A stretch of 60,661 nt of DNA from Alphaproteobacteria bacterium (GCA_025361185.1 JANYAR010000024.1:1-60661), one strand, 5' to 3'. Positions 32,990-42,439 are shown, numbered from the stretch's first letter. A program made the numbers and translations. Notes: generated from the sequence alone by a model not told the origin.

Positions 32990-33802
32990 TTAACTGGCGG
33001 TTTTGATGCGGGTGAACCTTGCCCCACCCAGCAGCGCCATGATCTGGCGCGGCAGCAGCTTCAGGTCATAGCCCAAGCGCACCAGTTCGCGCCTCACATA
33101 GCTCAGGCCAAAGGCGCGCAGGCGGGTGCGGGTGCCTTCGATATCGGATTTGGCGCCAACAAACTCTTTCTGCCGCGCGATGGCGGGCACCAGCTGCCAG
33201 GGCGCAAGCTTTGCAAACAGCTTGGAATTGTTGGGATTGAACAGCAGATGATCCACCGGCAGATCGAAGCGGGTTTCACCCAGCAGCATCTGTGCCGCGC
33301 CGCGTGACAAGATGTAGGCCGCAGCGCCGGTGTGGCGTGACAGCATCCGGCCCATCTGGAAATCTTCGCGGGGTGCCGGTTTGCGCGCAGGCGCCAGGGC
33401 AAGAGGCCGAAGATCACCCAGCAGCACGCGTTGTCCGGGCGGACCGTAATGCTCCAGCTTCACGATCCCCGCATCCGCCGGTATCCAGACGTCGTCTTTG
33501 AGCAGGGCGCCCGCGCCGGCGCTCAGCCGCACATCGTCTTCCAGAAACACGGCATGGGCATCGCCGCCGGCGAGGAACAATTCCCAGGCGCGGCGGTGCG
33601 ACAAAAGACACGCCTTGTCGCCGCGCGGAATCTCGCCCAGCGGTCCGCCCTGCTGGAACCAGCAATCCACGGTGCTCGCGTCCTCGCGGGCGGCATCCAC
33701 CGCCTCCACCCGTTCCAGGCTCAGACCCAGGGGCGCGGCCTGGCGCAAGGTCGCCGCCAGCCGGTCGGGGCGCCGCGCCAGGTTGATCAGATAGAGCCGC
33801 AT
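32990..33802 (-). CDS. Glycosyltransferase family 25 protein (LPS-type)
   Basis: The 270-residue protein begins MRLYLINLARRPDRLAATLRQA, the hallmark of GT25, and has ACLLSHRRAWELFLAGGDAHAVFLEDDVRLS with the acidic metal-binding EDD motif. GT25 enzymes add galactose or similar sugars to lipooligosaccharide at the inner membrane. It lies on the opposite strand within the dnaB-alr interval and ends 14 bases from dnaB, so it looks inserted into a housekeeping block. Confidence 0.88.
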   Translation of the reverse strand: MRLYLINLARRPDRLAATLRQAAPLGLSLERVEAVDAAREDASTVDCWFQQGGPLGEIPRGDKACLLSHRRAWELFLAGGDAHAVFLEDDVRLSAGAGALLKDDVWIPADAGIVKLEHYGPPGQRVLLGDLRPLALAPARKPAPREDFQMGRMLSRHTGAAAYILSRGAAQMLLGETRFDLPVDHLLFNPNNSKLFAKLAPWQLVPAIARQKEFVGAKSDIEGTRTRLRAFGLSYVRRELVRLGYDLKLLPRQIMALLGGARFTRIKTAS

Positions 33803-33883
33803 GACAGCCGCGTTAGCATTTTTCCCGGTTTTCCGCCATTGGAACGGGCTCTGGCCCTGTTTTGTGCGCCTGCGCGCTTCTAT

Positions 33884-34615
33884 ATGGTGGGGTGGTGGGG
33901 AAGCGTTTGTGACGGAATATCAGGTTTGGCCAGCGAAATTGTCCTGACGCACCCGTTCCTGCGCCCCGGAACCAGCCCCGTGGGGGCTGCGGAACAGCGC
34001 CGCCGAGCCGCATCGCGGACCACTTCCACCGTGCTGGTGGCGGCGCTGCATGTGTTGTTCTTTTTCGCCTTCGTGTTCGGCATGCGCCCCTTCGATTTGC
34101 GCAACCGGCCGATCATCGAGACCATCCTGACCCTGTCGGCCGGCGACAATCAGCAACGCGACCGGGCGCTCAATCCCTTGCCGGTGACCAAGTTTTCCCC
34201 CAACGCGGCAGCGCCCCCCATCAACATACCCAAGCCGCCGCCGATTCATGTCGAGGAGAAGCCTTCGGGCGCGCCAGGGCAGACCGATGTCCTGGGCGCG
34301 GTGGGGCGTGAGCTGGCCTGCAGCGCCGGCAGCTGGGAACATCTCACCATGGTGGAACGCCAGCGCTGCGGTCTGTATCCCTGGCGCGGGGTCAAACTGC
34401 CCAACGGCCAGCTTGTGATGGTGCCCAGGAATGTCCTGCCGCGTTTGAAGGACGCGCCCGACACCGAGTTCAGCGTCAATACCGGCGCCGACCGGATGCG
34501 CGCGGAGATACAGGCCGGCATCGTGCCTGGGCAGGATGGCTGCCCCATCCTGCAGAACACCCCTTGTCTGAAACATGTGACGCCCAATATGCGCGAATCC
34601 ACGGGTGACCGGTGA
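33884..34615 (+). CDS. Membrane-anchored proline-rich protein of unknown function
   Basis: About 243 residues are predicted. One membrane helix (TSTVLVAALHVLFFFAFVFGM) follows a short cytoplasmic tail, then a proline-rich stretch (APPINIPKPPPIHVEEKP) and a C-terminal domain with four cysteines (ELACSAGSW, RQRCGLYPW, DGCPILQNTPCLKH). The layout resembles the anchor and spacer of TonB, but the C-terminal domain is not TonB-like. The start is uncertain: ATG 33884 and TTG 33926 are both possible. Its stop overlaps the alr start (GTGA), so it may act with cell-wall genes. I do not recognise the family. Confidence 0.65.
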   Translation: MVGWWGSVCDGISGLASEIVLTHPFLRPGTSPVGAAEQRRRAASRTTSTVLVAALHVLFFFAFVFGMRPFDLRNRPIIETILTLSAGDNQQRDRALNPLPVTKFSPNAAAPPINIPKPPPIHVEEKPSGAPGQTDVLGAVGRELACSAGSWEHLTMVERQRCGLYPWRGVKLPNGQLVMVPRNVLPRLKDAPDTEFSVNTGADRMRAEIQAGIVPGQDGCPILQNTPCLKHVTPNMRESTGDR

Positions 34616-35778
34616 GGAACGCGCGCACGGCCAGACCTTCGGATATAACAAGCGCCATGGGCGAGGGGACATCAGATTTCGAGGCCGCGCGCCTGACGGT
34701 GCGCTTGTCCGCCATCACCGCCAACTACCGCACCTATCGCCGCATGACCGGCCCCACCGCCGTCGCCGCGGTTGTGAAGGCCGATGCCTATGGCCTGGGT
34801 GCGGATAGGGTCGCGCCCGCGCTGGCCGAGGCGGGATGCGACAGCTTTTTTGTCGCGCGGCTTGAGGAAGGCGTGAGCTTGCGCAAACGCGTGCCGCGGG
34901 CGCGCATTTTTGTGCTGGACGGGGCCCATCCCGACTCGGTGCCCGCGCTTCTGGGCAACCGCCTGACGCCGGTCTTGAGCAGCCTGGCCCAGATCGCCGC
35001 CTGGTCGGCGGCGGCGGGCGAGGGCTCCGGCTCGCTGGATGCGGCGCTGCATGTCGATACCGGCATGAACCGGCTGGGGCTTGCCGCCGAGGAACTCTCC
35101 ATTTTGTCGGCGGAGCATGCCAAGCGCCTGGCCGGTCTCAAGCTGGCCCTCGTGATGAGCCATCTGGCTTGCGGCGACGAAGCGAAAAACCCGATGAACG
35201 CACAGCAGCTTTCGCGCTTCCGTCAGGCGCTGGCCATGCTGCCGCCCGCGCCTGCGAGTCTGGCCGCCAGCCATGGCGCCATGCTGGGACTGGATTATCA
35301 TTTCGATCTGGTGCGGCCCGGCGTGGCGCTGTATGGCGCCAATCCACAGCTCCCCGAAGGTGCTGCGGGCGCGGCGCCCAACCTGATGCAGACCGCCGCC
35401 GTGCTGACCGCGCGGGTGCTGCAGGTCCGGCGAATTGACTTAGGCGAAAGCGTTGGCTACGCAGCCACGTTCCGCGCAAAAAGGCCCACCATGATCGCCA
35501 CCGTGGCGCTGGGATATGCCGACGGCATCCCGCGCACCTTGTCCAACGTGGGGCTAGCTGTGTTGGGCGGCGTGCGCGTGCCCATTGCAGGGCGTGTCTC
35601 CATGGATCTGATAACCTTGGATGTGAGCGCGCTGGCTGAGCCACCGCGGGTCGGCGAGGACGCCGAGTTCCTGGGCGACCAGTTGAGTTTGGGCGAAGTG
35701 GCCGCGGCCGCCGGTACCAACGAATATGAAATCCTCACCCGGCTGCGCCGGGTGCCAAGGAAGTATGAGGGGTTATGA
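34612..35778 (+). CDS. alr: Alanine racemase
   Basis: The 388-residue PLP enzyme makes D-alanine for peptidoglycan. K56 in VVKADAYGLG binds PLP, and SVGYAATFRAKRP carries the catalytic Tyr. HVDTGMNRLGL, SHGAMLGLDYHFDLVRPGVALYG and GRVSMDLITLDVS are all present. The GTG at 34612 overlaps the upstream stop; an ATG at 34657 (MGEGTSDFEAARL) gives a more typical N-terminus. The end overlaps mlaE (ATGA). Confidence 0.96.
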   Translation: MRNARTARPSDITSAMGEGTSDFEAARLTVRLSAITANYRTYRRMTGPTAVAAVVKADAYGLGADRVAPALAEAGCDSFFVARLEEGVSLRKRVPRARIFVLDGAHPDSVPALLGNRLTPVLSSLAQIAAWSAAAGEGSGSLDAALHVDTGMNRLGLAAEELSILSAEHAKRLAGLKLALVMSHLACGDEAKNPMNAQQLSRFRQALAMLPPAPASLAASHGAMLGLDYHFDLVRPGVALYGANPQLPEGAAGAAPNLMQTAAVLTARVLQVRRIDLGESVGYAATFRAKRPTMIATVALGYADGIPRTLSNVGLAVLGGVRVPIAGRVSMDLITLDVSALAEPPRVGEDAEFLGDQLSLGEVAAAAGTNEYEILTRLRRVPRKYEGL

Positions 35779-36548
35779 ATTTTTTCGCGAATATCGGCCG
35801 CGCCGTGATGGCGGTGCTGGCGCATATCGGCAGCTTGGCCGTGTTCACCGGCCGCTCGCTGGTGGCGCTGTTCAGCCCGCCCATCTATACCCGCCTGATT
35901 CTGGGCCAGATGTTGAGCATCGGCTATTACTCGCTGCCGGTGGTGGGGCTCACCGCCTTCTTCACCGGCGGTGTGCTGGCGTTGCAGATCTATCTGGGCG
36001 GCAACCGCTTCGGCGCCGAAGCCATCGTGCCGCAGGTGGTTGTCATCGGGATTACCCGGGAACTCGGCCCGGTGATCGCCGGCCTGATGATTGCGGGGCG
36101 CGTCGCCGCCGCCATCGCCGCCGAAATCGGCACCATGAAAGTGACCGAGCAGATTGACGCTCTCACCACGCTCGCCACCAACCCGCTCAAATACCTGGTG
36201 GTGCCGCGCATCGTGGCGGCGGTGATCTGCATGCCCATCCTCACCGCCATCGGCGACTGTATCGGCATCCTGGGCGGCTATGCCGTGTCGGTCTACAAAC
36301 TGGGTTTCATCGGATCGATCTATCTCAAGAACACGGTGGATTTCGCCCATAGCGAGGACGTCACCTCGGGCCTGATCAAAGCGGCGGTGTTCGGCTTCAT
36401 CGTGGCGCTGATGGGCTGTTATAACGGTTTCAATTCCAAGGGCGGGGCGCAGGGCGTGGGCAATGCCACCACCAATGCCGTGGTGGCCTCCTCGATTCTC
36501 ATTCTCGCCGCCGACTATGTCCTCACCTCGCTGCTGTTCCACAAATGA
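35775..36548 (+). CDS. mlaE: MlaE-type ABC transporter permease
   Basis: The 257-residue membrane protein shows the MlaE signature: YYSLPVVGLTAFFTGGVLALQ, VVIGITRELGPVIAGLMIAGRVAAAIAAEIGTMKVTEQIDAL and MGCYNGFNSKGGAQGVG. It forms the inner-membrane channel of the Mla phospholipid transport system that keeps outer-membrane lipid asymmetry. It overlaps alr upstream and mlaF downstream by four bases each. No mlaD (MCE) gene follows. Confidence 0.94.
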   Translation: MNFFANIGRAVMAVLAHIGSLAVFTGRSLVALFSPPIYTRLILGQMLSIGYYSLPVVGLTAFFTGGVLALQIYLGGNRFGAEAIVPQVVVIGITRELGPVIAGLMIAGRVAAAIAAEIGTMKVTEQIDALTTLATNPLKYLVVPRIVAAVICMPILTAIGDCIGILGGYAVSVYKLGFIGSIYLKNTVDFAHSEDVTSGLIKAAVFGFIVALMGCYNGFNSKGGAQGVGNATTNAVVASSILILAADYVLTSLLFHK

Positions 36549-37315
36549 GCACACCAAAAATTCAACTGATCGGTGTCAAGAAGCGCTTCGGCTCCAAGGT
36601 GGTGCTGGACGGCATCGACCTGACCATCGAGCCGCGCTCCTCGCTGGTGGTGATCGGCGGCTCGGGCACCGGCAAGTCGGTGATGATCAAATCGATGCTG
36701 GGCATCATCGCCCCGGACGAGGGCACCATCCTGGTGGACGGCGAGGATATCACCCATATCAGCGGCGCCGCGCGCGACCGGGTGATGAAGAAGTTCGGCA
36801 TGCTGTTCCAGGGTGGCGCCTTGTTCGACAGTCTGCCGGTGTGGGAAAATGTCGCTTTCGGGCTGATCCAGGGGCACGGAGTGACGCGGGCCAAGGCGCG
36901 CGACATCGCCATCGAAAAACTGGCCAAGGTGGGGCTGGCCAGCGACGTGGCCTATCTGTCGCCGTCGGAACTGTCGGGCGGCATGCAGAAGCGTGTCGGC
37001 CTGGCGCGTGCCATCGCCGCCGATCCCGAGATCATCTTCTTCGACGAGCCCACCACCGGGCTGGACCCGATCATGGCCGATGTGATCAACAATCTGATCA
37101 TCTCGACGGTGAAGGATGTGGGGGCTACCGCGCTCTCCATCACCCATGACATGACCTCGGCGCGCAAGATTTCCGACAAGATCGCGATGCTCTATGGCGG
37201 CAAGATCATCTGGCAGGGCCCCACCGCCGAGATCGACCGCAGCGGCAATCCTTATGTGGAACAGTTCATCCATGGCAAGGCCGAGGGTCCGATCAAGATG
37301 GCGGTCAAGGCCTAG
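36545..37315 (+). CDS. mlaF: MlaF-type ABC transporter ATPase
   Basis: The 256-residue protein has Walker A GGSGTGKS, signature LSGGMQKRVGLARAIA and Walker B EIIFFDEPTTGLDP. The opening IQLIGVKKRFGSKVVLDGIDLTIEPRSS and MKKFGMLFQGGALFDSLPVWENVAF are typical of MlaF. It powers the permease encoded just upstream (overlap ATGAG). The substrate-binding MCE subunit must be encoded elsewhere. Confidence 0.94.
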   Translation: MSTPKIQLIGVKKRFGSKVVLDGIDLTIEPRSSLVVIGGSGTGKSVMIKSMLGIIAPDEGTILVDGEDITHISGAARDRVMKKFGMLFQGGALFDSLPVWENVAFGLIQGHGVTRAKARDIAIEKLAKVGLASDVAYLSPSELSGGMQKRVGLARAIAADPEIIFFDEPTTGLDPIMADVINNLIISTVKDVGATALSITHDMTSARKISDKIAMLYGGKIIWQGPTAEIDRSGNPYVEQFIHGKAEGPIKMAVKA

Positions 37316-37316
37316 C

Positions 37317-37907
37317 GTGGCGTTTCTCGAACCCGTCATCCTGAAAGGCCGCCACGCCCGCCTGGTGCCGCTGGAGCTCTCGCATCACGACGAATTGATC
37401 GAGGCGGTGCGCGACGGCGAGGCGTGGAAGCTCTGGTACACAAGCGTCCCGTCACCCGAAGGCATGAAAGCCGAGATCGAACGCCGCCTGGCCTTGCAGG
37501 CCGAAGGCAAGATGCTGCCCTTCACCGTGCTGGATGCCGAGCGCAAACCGGCCGGCATGACCACCTACATGAATGTCGATGCGCCCAACCGGCGCGTCGA
37601 AATCGGCTCGACCTGGTACCGCAAATCTGTGCAGCGCACGGCGCTGAATACCGAATGCAAGCTGATGCTTCTTACCCACGCCTTCGAAAGCCTGGACTGT
37701 ATCGCGGTGGAATTCCGCACCCATGTGCTCAACGCCCAGAGCCGGCGCGGCATCGAGCGGCTGGGGGCGAAACTGGACGGCATTCTGCGCCGCCACAGCA
37801 TCATGCCGGGCGGCACCATCCGCGACACGGCGGTCTACAGCATCACGGCCGAAGAATGGCTGATGGTGCGCGCCCATCTCAATTGGCAGCTGGAAAAGCC
37901 GCGCTAG
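37317..37907 (+). CDS. GNAT-family N-acetyltransferase
   Basis: The 196-residue protein resembles the RimJ/RimL-like GNAT group: VILKGRHARLVPLELSHHDELIEAV at the start, EIGSTWYRKSVQRTALNTECKLMLLTHAFE, and AVEFRTHVLNAQSRRGIERLGAKLDGILRRH, with acetyl-CoA-binding features. The start is GTG at 37317, two bases after the mlaF stop. The acceptor is unknown. Confidence 0.87.
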   Translation: MAFLEPVILKGRHARLVPLELSHHDELIEAVRDGEAWKLWYTSVPSPEGMKAEIERRLALQAEGKMLPFTVLDAERKPAGMTTYMNVDAPNRRVEIGSTWYRKSVQRTALNTECKLMLLTHAFESLDCIAVEFRTHVLNAQSRRGIERLGAKLDGILRRHSIMPGGTIRDTAVYSITAEEWLMVRAHLNWQLEKPR

Positions 37908-37951
37908 TGAGGCGCGACCGGCGGCGCCTAGCGACAGCGTAGCGGCGCGGG

Positions 37952-38010
37952 CAAATCGGTCCAGTGGACCGATTTGAGTGCCGAACGGTCCATAGCGACA
38001 GCGTATGGAC
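37952..38010. repeat. Family B hairpin pair downstream of the GNAT gene
   Basis: Hairpin 1 is CAAATCGGTCC-AGT-GGACCGATTTG (37952-37976). Hairpin 2 is GTCCATA-N9-TATGGAC (37988-38010). It fills the gap before radA. Confidence 0.85.
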
Positions 38011-38055
38011 GGCTTGGGCGAGCGGCGGGCTTGACCGCTATGGTATAAGGGAATC

Positions 38056-39444
38056 ATGGCCAAGACCTCTTCCTTTGTTTGTCAGTCCTGTGGCGCGTCC
38101 TATGCCAAATGGTCGGGCAAGTGCGAGGCTTGCGGCGGCTGGAACACCATCACCGAAGAGGGTGCTGCGCCTCCTATGGGAAGCGGCGCTGCCCGCCGGT
38201 CAAAAGGCCGCAAGGTCACCCTGGAAGACCTGAAAACCGAAGACGCCCCGCCGCAACGCCGTCCCACCGGCATCGCCGAGTTCGACCGCGTCACCGGCGG
38301 CGGGCTGGTGCCCGGTTCCGCGCTTCTGGTGGGCGGCGATCCGGGCATCGGCAAATCCACCCTCATCCTGCAGGCGCTGGGCAAATACGCCCAGTCCGGC
38401 GGCCATGCCATCTACATCTCGGGCGAAGAGGCGATGGCGCAGGTGCGCATGCGCGCCGCCCGCATGGACCTGGCCGATGCGCCGCTGATGCTGGGCGCCG
38501 CAACGAACGTCGAAGACATTCTCGCCACTCTGGAAGCGGGCAAGCCGCCCGGCATTGTCGCCATCGATTCCATCCAGACCCTGTGGACCGGCGCGCTGGA
38601 TGCGGCACCGGGAACCATCGCCCAGGTGCGCACCGCCTCGTTCGATCTGGTGCGCTATGCCAAGGCGTCGGGCGCGGCGCTGCTGCTGGTGGGCCATGTC
38701 ACCAAGGATGGCCAGATCGCCGGGCCCAAGGCGGTGGAGCATCTGGTCGATGCGGTACTCTATTTTGAAGGCGAGCGCGGCCACCACTTCCGCGTGTTGC
38801 GCGCGGTGAAGAACCGCTTCGGCGCCACCGACGAGATCGGCGTGTTCGAGATGACGGGCAAGGGGCTGGCCGAGGTCGCCAATCCGTCGGCGCTGTTTTT
38901 GGGCGACCGCAAATCCGCCGCGCCGGGCACCGCCGTCTTTGCGGGGCTGGAAGGCACGCGGCCCTTGCTGTGCGAAATCCAGGCACTGGTGTCGCCCACC
39001 AGCTACGGCACGCCGCGCCGCGCCGTGGTGGGCTGGGATACCGGGCGGCTGGCCATGATCCTGGCCGTGCTGGATGCCCGCGCCGGGGTTGGAATCGGGG
39101 CGTCCGATGTCTATCTCAACGTCGCCGGGGGCCTCAAGATCGCTGAGCCCGCGGCCGATCTGGCGGCGGCGGCCGCGCTGGTATCCTCTTTTGGCGGAGA
39201 GCCCTTGCCTCGCGACTGCGTGTTTTTCGGGGAGATCAGCCTGTCGGGCGACATCCGCCCGGTGCCCCAGGCCGATGCCCGGCTGAAGGAAGCCGCCAAG
39301 CTGGGCTTCAAAAGCGCCTTTGTACCGGCGGGAACCAAGGCAAATGTTCAGGGTCTTTCGTTAACAGAGATTACCAATGTTGCCGAACTTCTGAGATTTG
39401 CCCCGGAGCCGAAACCCGCGCGCCGTGGTAAAGTCGAATCATGA
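38056..39444 (+). CDS. radA: DNA repair protein RadA
   Basis: The 462-residue protein has the N-terminal zinc ribbon (CQSCGASYAKWSGKCEACGGW), a RecA-like core with Walker A GGDPGIGKST, the RadA-specific KNRFG motif, and a C-terminal Lon-like domain ending in LSLTEITNVAELL. It drives branch migration in recombination repair. The stop overlaps the cvpA start (ATGA). Confidence 0.97.
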   Translation: MAKTSSFVCQSCGASYAKWSGKCEACGGWNTITEEGAAPPMGSGAARRSKGRKVTLEDLKTEDAPPQRRPTGIAEFDRVTGGGLVPGSALLVGGDPGIGKSTLILQALGKYAQSGGHAIYISGEEAMAQVRMRAARMDLADAPLMLGAATNVEDILATLEAGKPPGIVAIDSIQTLWTGALDAAPGTIAQVRTASFDLVRYAKASGAALLLVGHVTKDGQIAGPKAVEHLVDAVLYFEGERGHHFRVLRAVKNRFGATDEIGVFEMTGKGLAEVANPSALFLGDRKSAAPGTAVFAGLEGTRPLLCEIQALVSPTSYGTPRRAVVGWDTGRLAMILAVLDARAGVGIGASDVYLNVAGGLKIAEPAADLAAAAALVSSFGGEPLPRDCVFFGEISLSGDIRPVPQADARLKEAAKLGFKSAFVPAGTKANVQGLSLTEITNVAELLRFAPEPKPARRGKVES

Positions 39445-40199
39445 ACCTGTCGGTCAACTTCATCGACTGCCTGATCGTGCTGATCGTCGTGGTGTCGGCG
39501 GGCTATGCCGCCTGGCGCGGCTTTCTGTGGGAAACTCTCACCATTTTCGCCTGGGTGACGGCGTCGTTTGGCTGTCTCTACTTCGGTCCCTTCATTCTTC
39601 CCCTGACGCGGAGCCTGGTGAGCCAGGGATGGCTCGCAGGCCTGCTCGCTTATGCCGCGGTGTTTGCGGCGGTGTTCATTCCCTTCGCCTTCATGACTTA
39701 CCGTTTCAGCGAAAGCGTAAAAAATTCTCCCATCGGTCCGCTGGACCGCGCGGCGGGCGTCGCCTTCGGCGTGGTGCGGGGGCTGGTGCTGGTGGGGCTG
39801 GCCTATCTGGCGTTTACCTATTTCGTCCCCATCCGCCAGCAGCCGGGTTGGCTGACCGAGGCGCGGCTGTTGCCCATCGTGCAAAGCACCGCCGATGTGC
39901 TGTTGACCGTCATTCCTGACCAGAGCCGCGATTTTTCCGACAATTCCCCGCTGGAAACCATACGTCAGGCGCCCCCCCAAGTAGATCAACACGCGCGGAA
40001 CCAACCCCCCGGCTTGTCCGAGAGGCATGACCCCATGGCAGAGCTGATCCGCAAAAACGAGACGGCAGCCCCCAGGCCGGAATCCGCGCCAAAACAGGTG
40101 CAACAGAAGAGCGCAGCCAAGGCGGCGAAATCCTATGGCGCCAGCGACCGCCAGGCGCTAGACAAGCTTGTACAGACCGGCGGAAGCGCCAACCGATGA
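39441..40199 (+). CDS. cvpA: CvpA family membrane protein
   Basis: The 252-residue protein has four membrane helices in the first two thirds, opening NFIDCLIVLIVVVSAGYAAWRGFLWETLTIFAWV, with GPLDRAAGVAFGVVRGLVLVGLAYL later. A disordered C-terminal tail carries many Lys, Ala and Gln. CvpA is needed for colicin V production in E. coli and for envelope fitness elsewhere. It sits between radA and purF, the conserved order, and overlaps both. Confidence 0.93.
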   Translation: MNLSVNFIDCLIVLIVVVSAGYAAWRGFLWETLTIFAWVTASFGCLYFGPFILPLTRSLVSQGWLAGLLAYAAVFAAVFIPFAFMTYRFSESVKNSPIGPLDRAAGVAFGVVRGLVLVGLAYLAFTYFVPIRQQPGWLTEARLLPIVQSTADVLLTVIPDQSRDFSDNSPLETIRQAPPQVDQHARNQPPGLSERHDPMAELIRKNETAAPRPESAPKQVQQKSAAKAAKSYGASDRQALDKLVQTGGSANR

Positions 40200-41680
40200 C
40201 CGGCCAAAACGAACAGCAAAAAGAACATATGTGGGACTTATCCCTGGAAGATGGGGATACGCTGCATGAGGAATGCGGTGTGTTCGGCATCTTCGACCAT
40301 GCCGATGCCGGCGCGCTGTCGGTGCTGGGGCTGCATTCGCTCCAGCATCGCGGCCAGGAAGCGGCCGGCATTGTCACCTACGACAATGGCCACTTCATCG
40401 CCGAACGTCATCCGGGCCTGGTGGGCGATGCCTTCGGGCGGGGTTCCGCGGCGGCCAAAAATCTCATGGGCCGTTTTGCCATCGGCCACAACCGCTATTC
40501 CACCGCCGGCGGCAGCAGAGCCTCCAATATCCAACCCATCTTCGCCGATCTGGCGGGCGGCGGGCTCGCCATCGCCCACAATGGCAATCTGACCAACGCC
40601 CACACGCTGCGTCAGGACCTGGTGGGGCAGGGTGCGATCTTCCAATCGACCTCCGACACCGAAACCATTGTGCATCTGACGGCGCGCAGCACCAAGGCGC
40701 GCATTGTCGAAAAAATGATCGACGCGCTGTGCCAGGTGGAAGGGGCCTATTCGCTGGTGGCGCTGACATCCAAGAAACTAATCGGCGTGCGCGACCCCCA
40801 TGGCGTGCGCCCGCTGGTGATGGGCAATCTGGACGGCGCGGTGATCTTTGCGTCGGAAACCTGCGCCCTGGACATCATCGGCGCCGAATATGTGCGCGAC
40901 ATCAAGCCGGGCGAGATGGTGGTGGTGGACAAGGACGGCATCCGCAGCCATTTCCCCTTCAAGGCTCAGGCGCACCGTTTCTGCGTCTTCGAATACATCT
41001 ATTTCGCGCGTCCCGATTCCACTCTGGAAGGGCGCAATGTCTATGAGGCGCGCAAGAGCATCGGCGCGGTTCTGGCGCACGAGGCCCCCGTCGCGGCCGA
41101 CATGGTGATCCCGGTGCCCGACTCGGGCGTGCCGGCGGCGCTGGGCTTCGCCGAGGCCGCCAATATCCCCTTCGAGCTGGGCATCATCCGCAACCATTAT
41201 GTCGGGCGCACCTTCATCGAGCCGTCGGAGTCGATCCGCCATCTGGGCGTGCGGCTGAAGCACAATCCCAACCGCGCTAAGATCAAGGGCAAGAAGGTCA
41301 TCCTGGTGGATGATTCCATCGTGCGCGGCACCACCTCCAAGAAGATCGTGGAAATGGTGCGCGATGCCGGCGCCGCGGAAGTGCATTTTAGGGTGTCCTC
41401 GCCCCCCACCACCCATAGCTGCTTCTATGGCGTGGACACGCCCAACACCGACGATCTTCTGGCCCACAAGATGGATGTGGAGCAGATGCGCCGCTTCATC
41501 GGCGCCGATAGCCTGGCCTTCATTTCGATGAACGGGCTCTACCGCGCCATGGGCCAGGAAGCGCGCGCCGCCAGCGCGCCGAAATTTTGCGACGCCTGTT
41601 TCACCGGTGACTATCCCATCTCGCTGACCGACATCAGCGGCGGCACGCGGCAACTCTCGCTGCTGGCGGACGTCGCCTAG
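40196..41680 (+). CDS. purF: Amidophosphoribosyltransferase (PRPP amidotransferase)
   Basis: The 494-residue enzyme starts purine synthesis by turning PRPP and glutamine into phosphoribosylamine. A propeptide of 26 residues precedes the nucleophile C27 (CGVFGIF). The PRPP loop is KVILVDDSIVRGTTSKKI. Cysteines in HRFCVFEYIYF, HSCFYGVDTP and FCDACFTGDY match the four ligands of the Bacillus-type 4Fe-4S cluster, so this is the iron-sulfur form. Confidence 0.98.
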   Translation: MTGQNEQQKEHMWDLSLEDGDTLHEECGVFGIFDHADAGALSVLGLHSLQHRGQEAAGIVTYDNGHFIAERHPGLVGDAFGRGSAAAKNLMGRFAIGHNRYSTAGGSRASNIQPIFADLAGGGLAIAHNGNLTNAHTLRQDLVGQGAIFQSTSDTETIVHLTARSTKARIVEKMIDALCQVEGAYSLVALTSKKLIGVRDPHGVRPLVMGNLDGAVIFASETCALDIIGAEYVRDIKPGEMVVVDKDGIRSHFPFKAQAHRFCVFEYIYFARPDSTLEGRNVYEARKSIGAVLAHEAPVAADMVIPVPDSGVPAALGFAEAANIPFELGIIRNHYVGRTFIEPSESIRHLGVRLKHNPNRAKIKGKKVILVDDSIVRGTTSKKIVEMVRDAGAAEVHFRVSSPPTTHSCFYGVDTPNTDDLLAHKMDVEQMRRFIGADSLAFISMNGLYRAMGQEARAASAPKFCDACFTGDYPISLTDISGGTRQLSLLADVA

Positions 41681-41690
41681 GAACCCATTC

Positions 41691-42413
41691 ATGCAGCTTG
41701 GCCAAAAGCCGTCCCTACAAGGACGTATTGCTCTTGTCACGGGCGCCTCGCGCGGCATCGGCCGCGCCGCCGCGATTGCGCTGGCCAAGGCCGGCGCGCA
41801 CGTCATCCTGACCGCCCGCACCGTGGGGGGCCTCGAAGAAACCGACGACGAGATTCAAAAAGCGGGCGGCAGCGCCACCCTGGTGCCGATGAATTTGCGC
41901 GACGGCGAGGCCATCGACCGGCTGGGCGCTTCGATCTATGAGCGTTGGGGCAAGCTGGATGCGTTCCTGGGCAATGCCGGGGTGCTTGGCCAATTGTCGC
42001 CGCTGGCGCATCTGGACCCCAAGACCTTCCAGGAAGTACTGGAGGTCAATCTCACCGCCAATTGGCGGCTGATCCGTTCGCTCGATCCTTTGCTGCGGCT
42101 GTCCGATGCGGGGCGGGTGCTGTTCGTCACCTCAGGCGCGGCGCGCAAGCACACCGCCTATTGGGGCGCCTATGCGATCAGCAAGGCGGCGCTGGAAAGC
42201 CTGGCGCTGACCTATGCGGCGGAATGCGAAACCACCAAGGTCAAGGTCAATCTGATCAACCCCGGCCCCATGCGCACCGCGATGCGCAAGAAGGCGATGC
42301 CGGGGGAAGACCCGGACGAGCTGCCGGTGCCGGAGGATTTGGCGTACCGGGTGGTGGAAATGCTCAGCCCCACTTACGACCGCAACGAGACGGTTATTAA
42401 TTTTCAAAAGTGA
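41691..42413 (+). CDS. Short-chain dehydrogenase/reductase
   Basis: The 240-residue protein has the Rossmann motif TGASRGIGR, the NAG motif (LGNAGVLG), S in FVTSGAA and the catalytic YAISK. It resembles the small SDR often found next to purF in alphaproteobacteria. It uses NAD(P)H on an unknown carbonyl or alcohol. It starts 11 bases after purF and is probably in the same transcript. Confidence 0.92.
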   Translation: MQLGQKPSLQGRIALVTGASRGIGRAAAIALAKAGAHVILTARTVGGLEETDDEIQKAGGSATLVPMNLRDGEAIDRLGASIYERWGKLDAFLGNAGVLGQLSPLAHLDPKTFQEVLEVNLTANWRLIRSLDPLLRLSDAGRVLFVTSGAARKHTAYWGAYAISKAALESLALTYAAECETTKVKVNLINPGPMRTAMRKKAMPGEDPDELPVPEDLAYRVVEMLSPTYDRNETVINFQK

Positions 42414-42439
42414 GCAACCGGCGCGCGGAACGCGCACGA

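Noticed and set aside
31492..33027. A 511-codon reverse open frame opposite dnaB
   Set aside because: dnaB on the forward strand is certain, and the antisense peptide has no motif.
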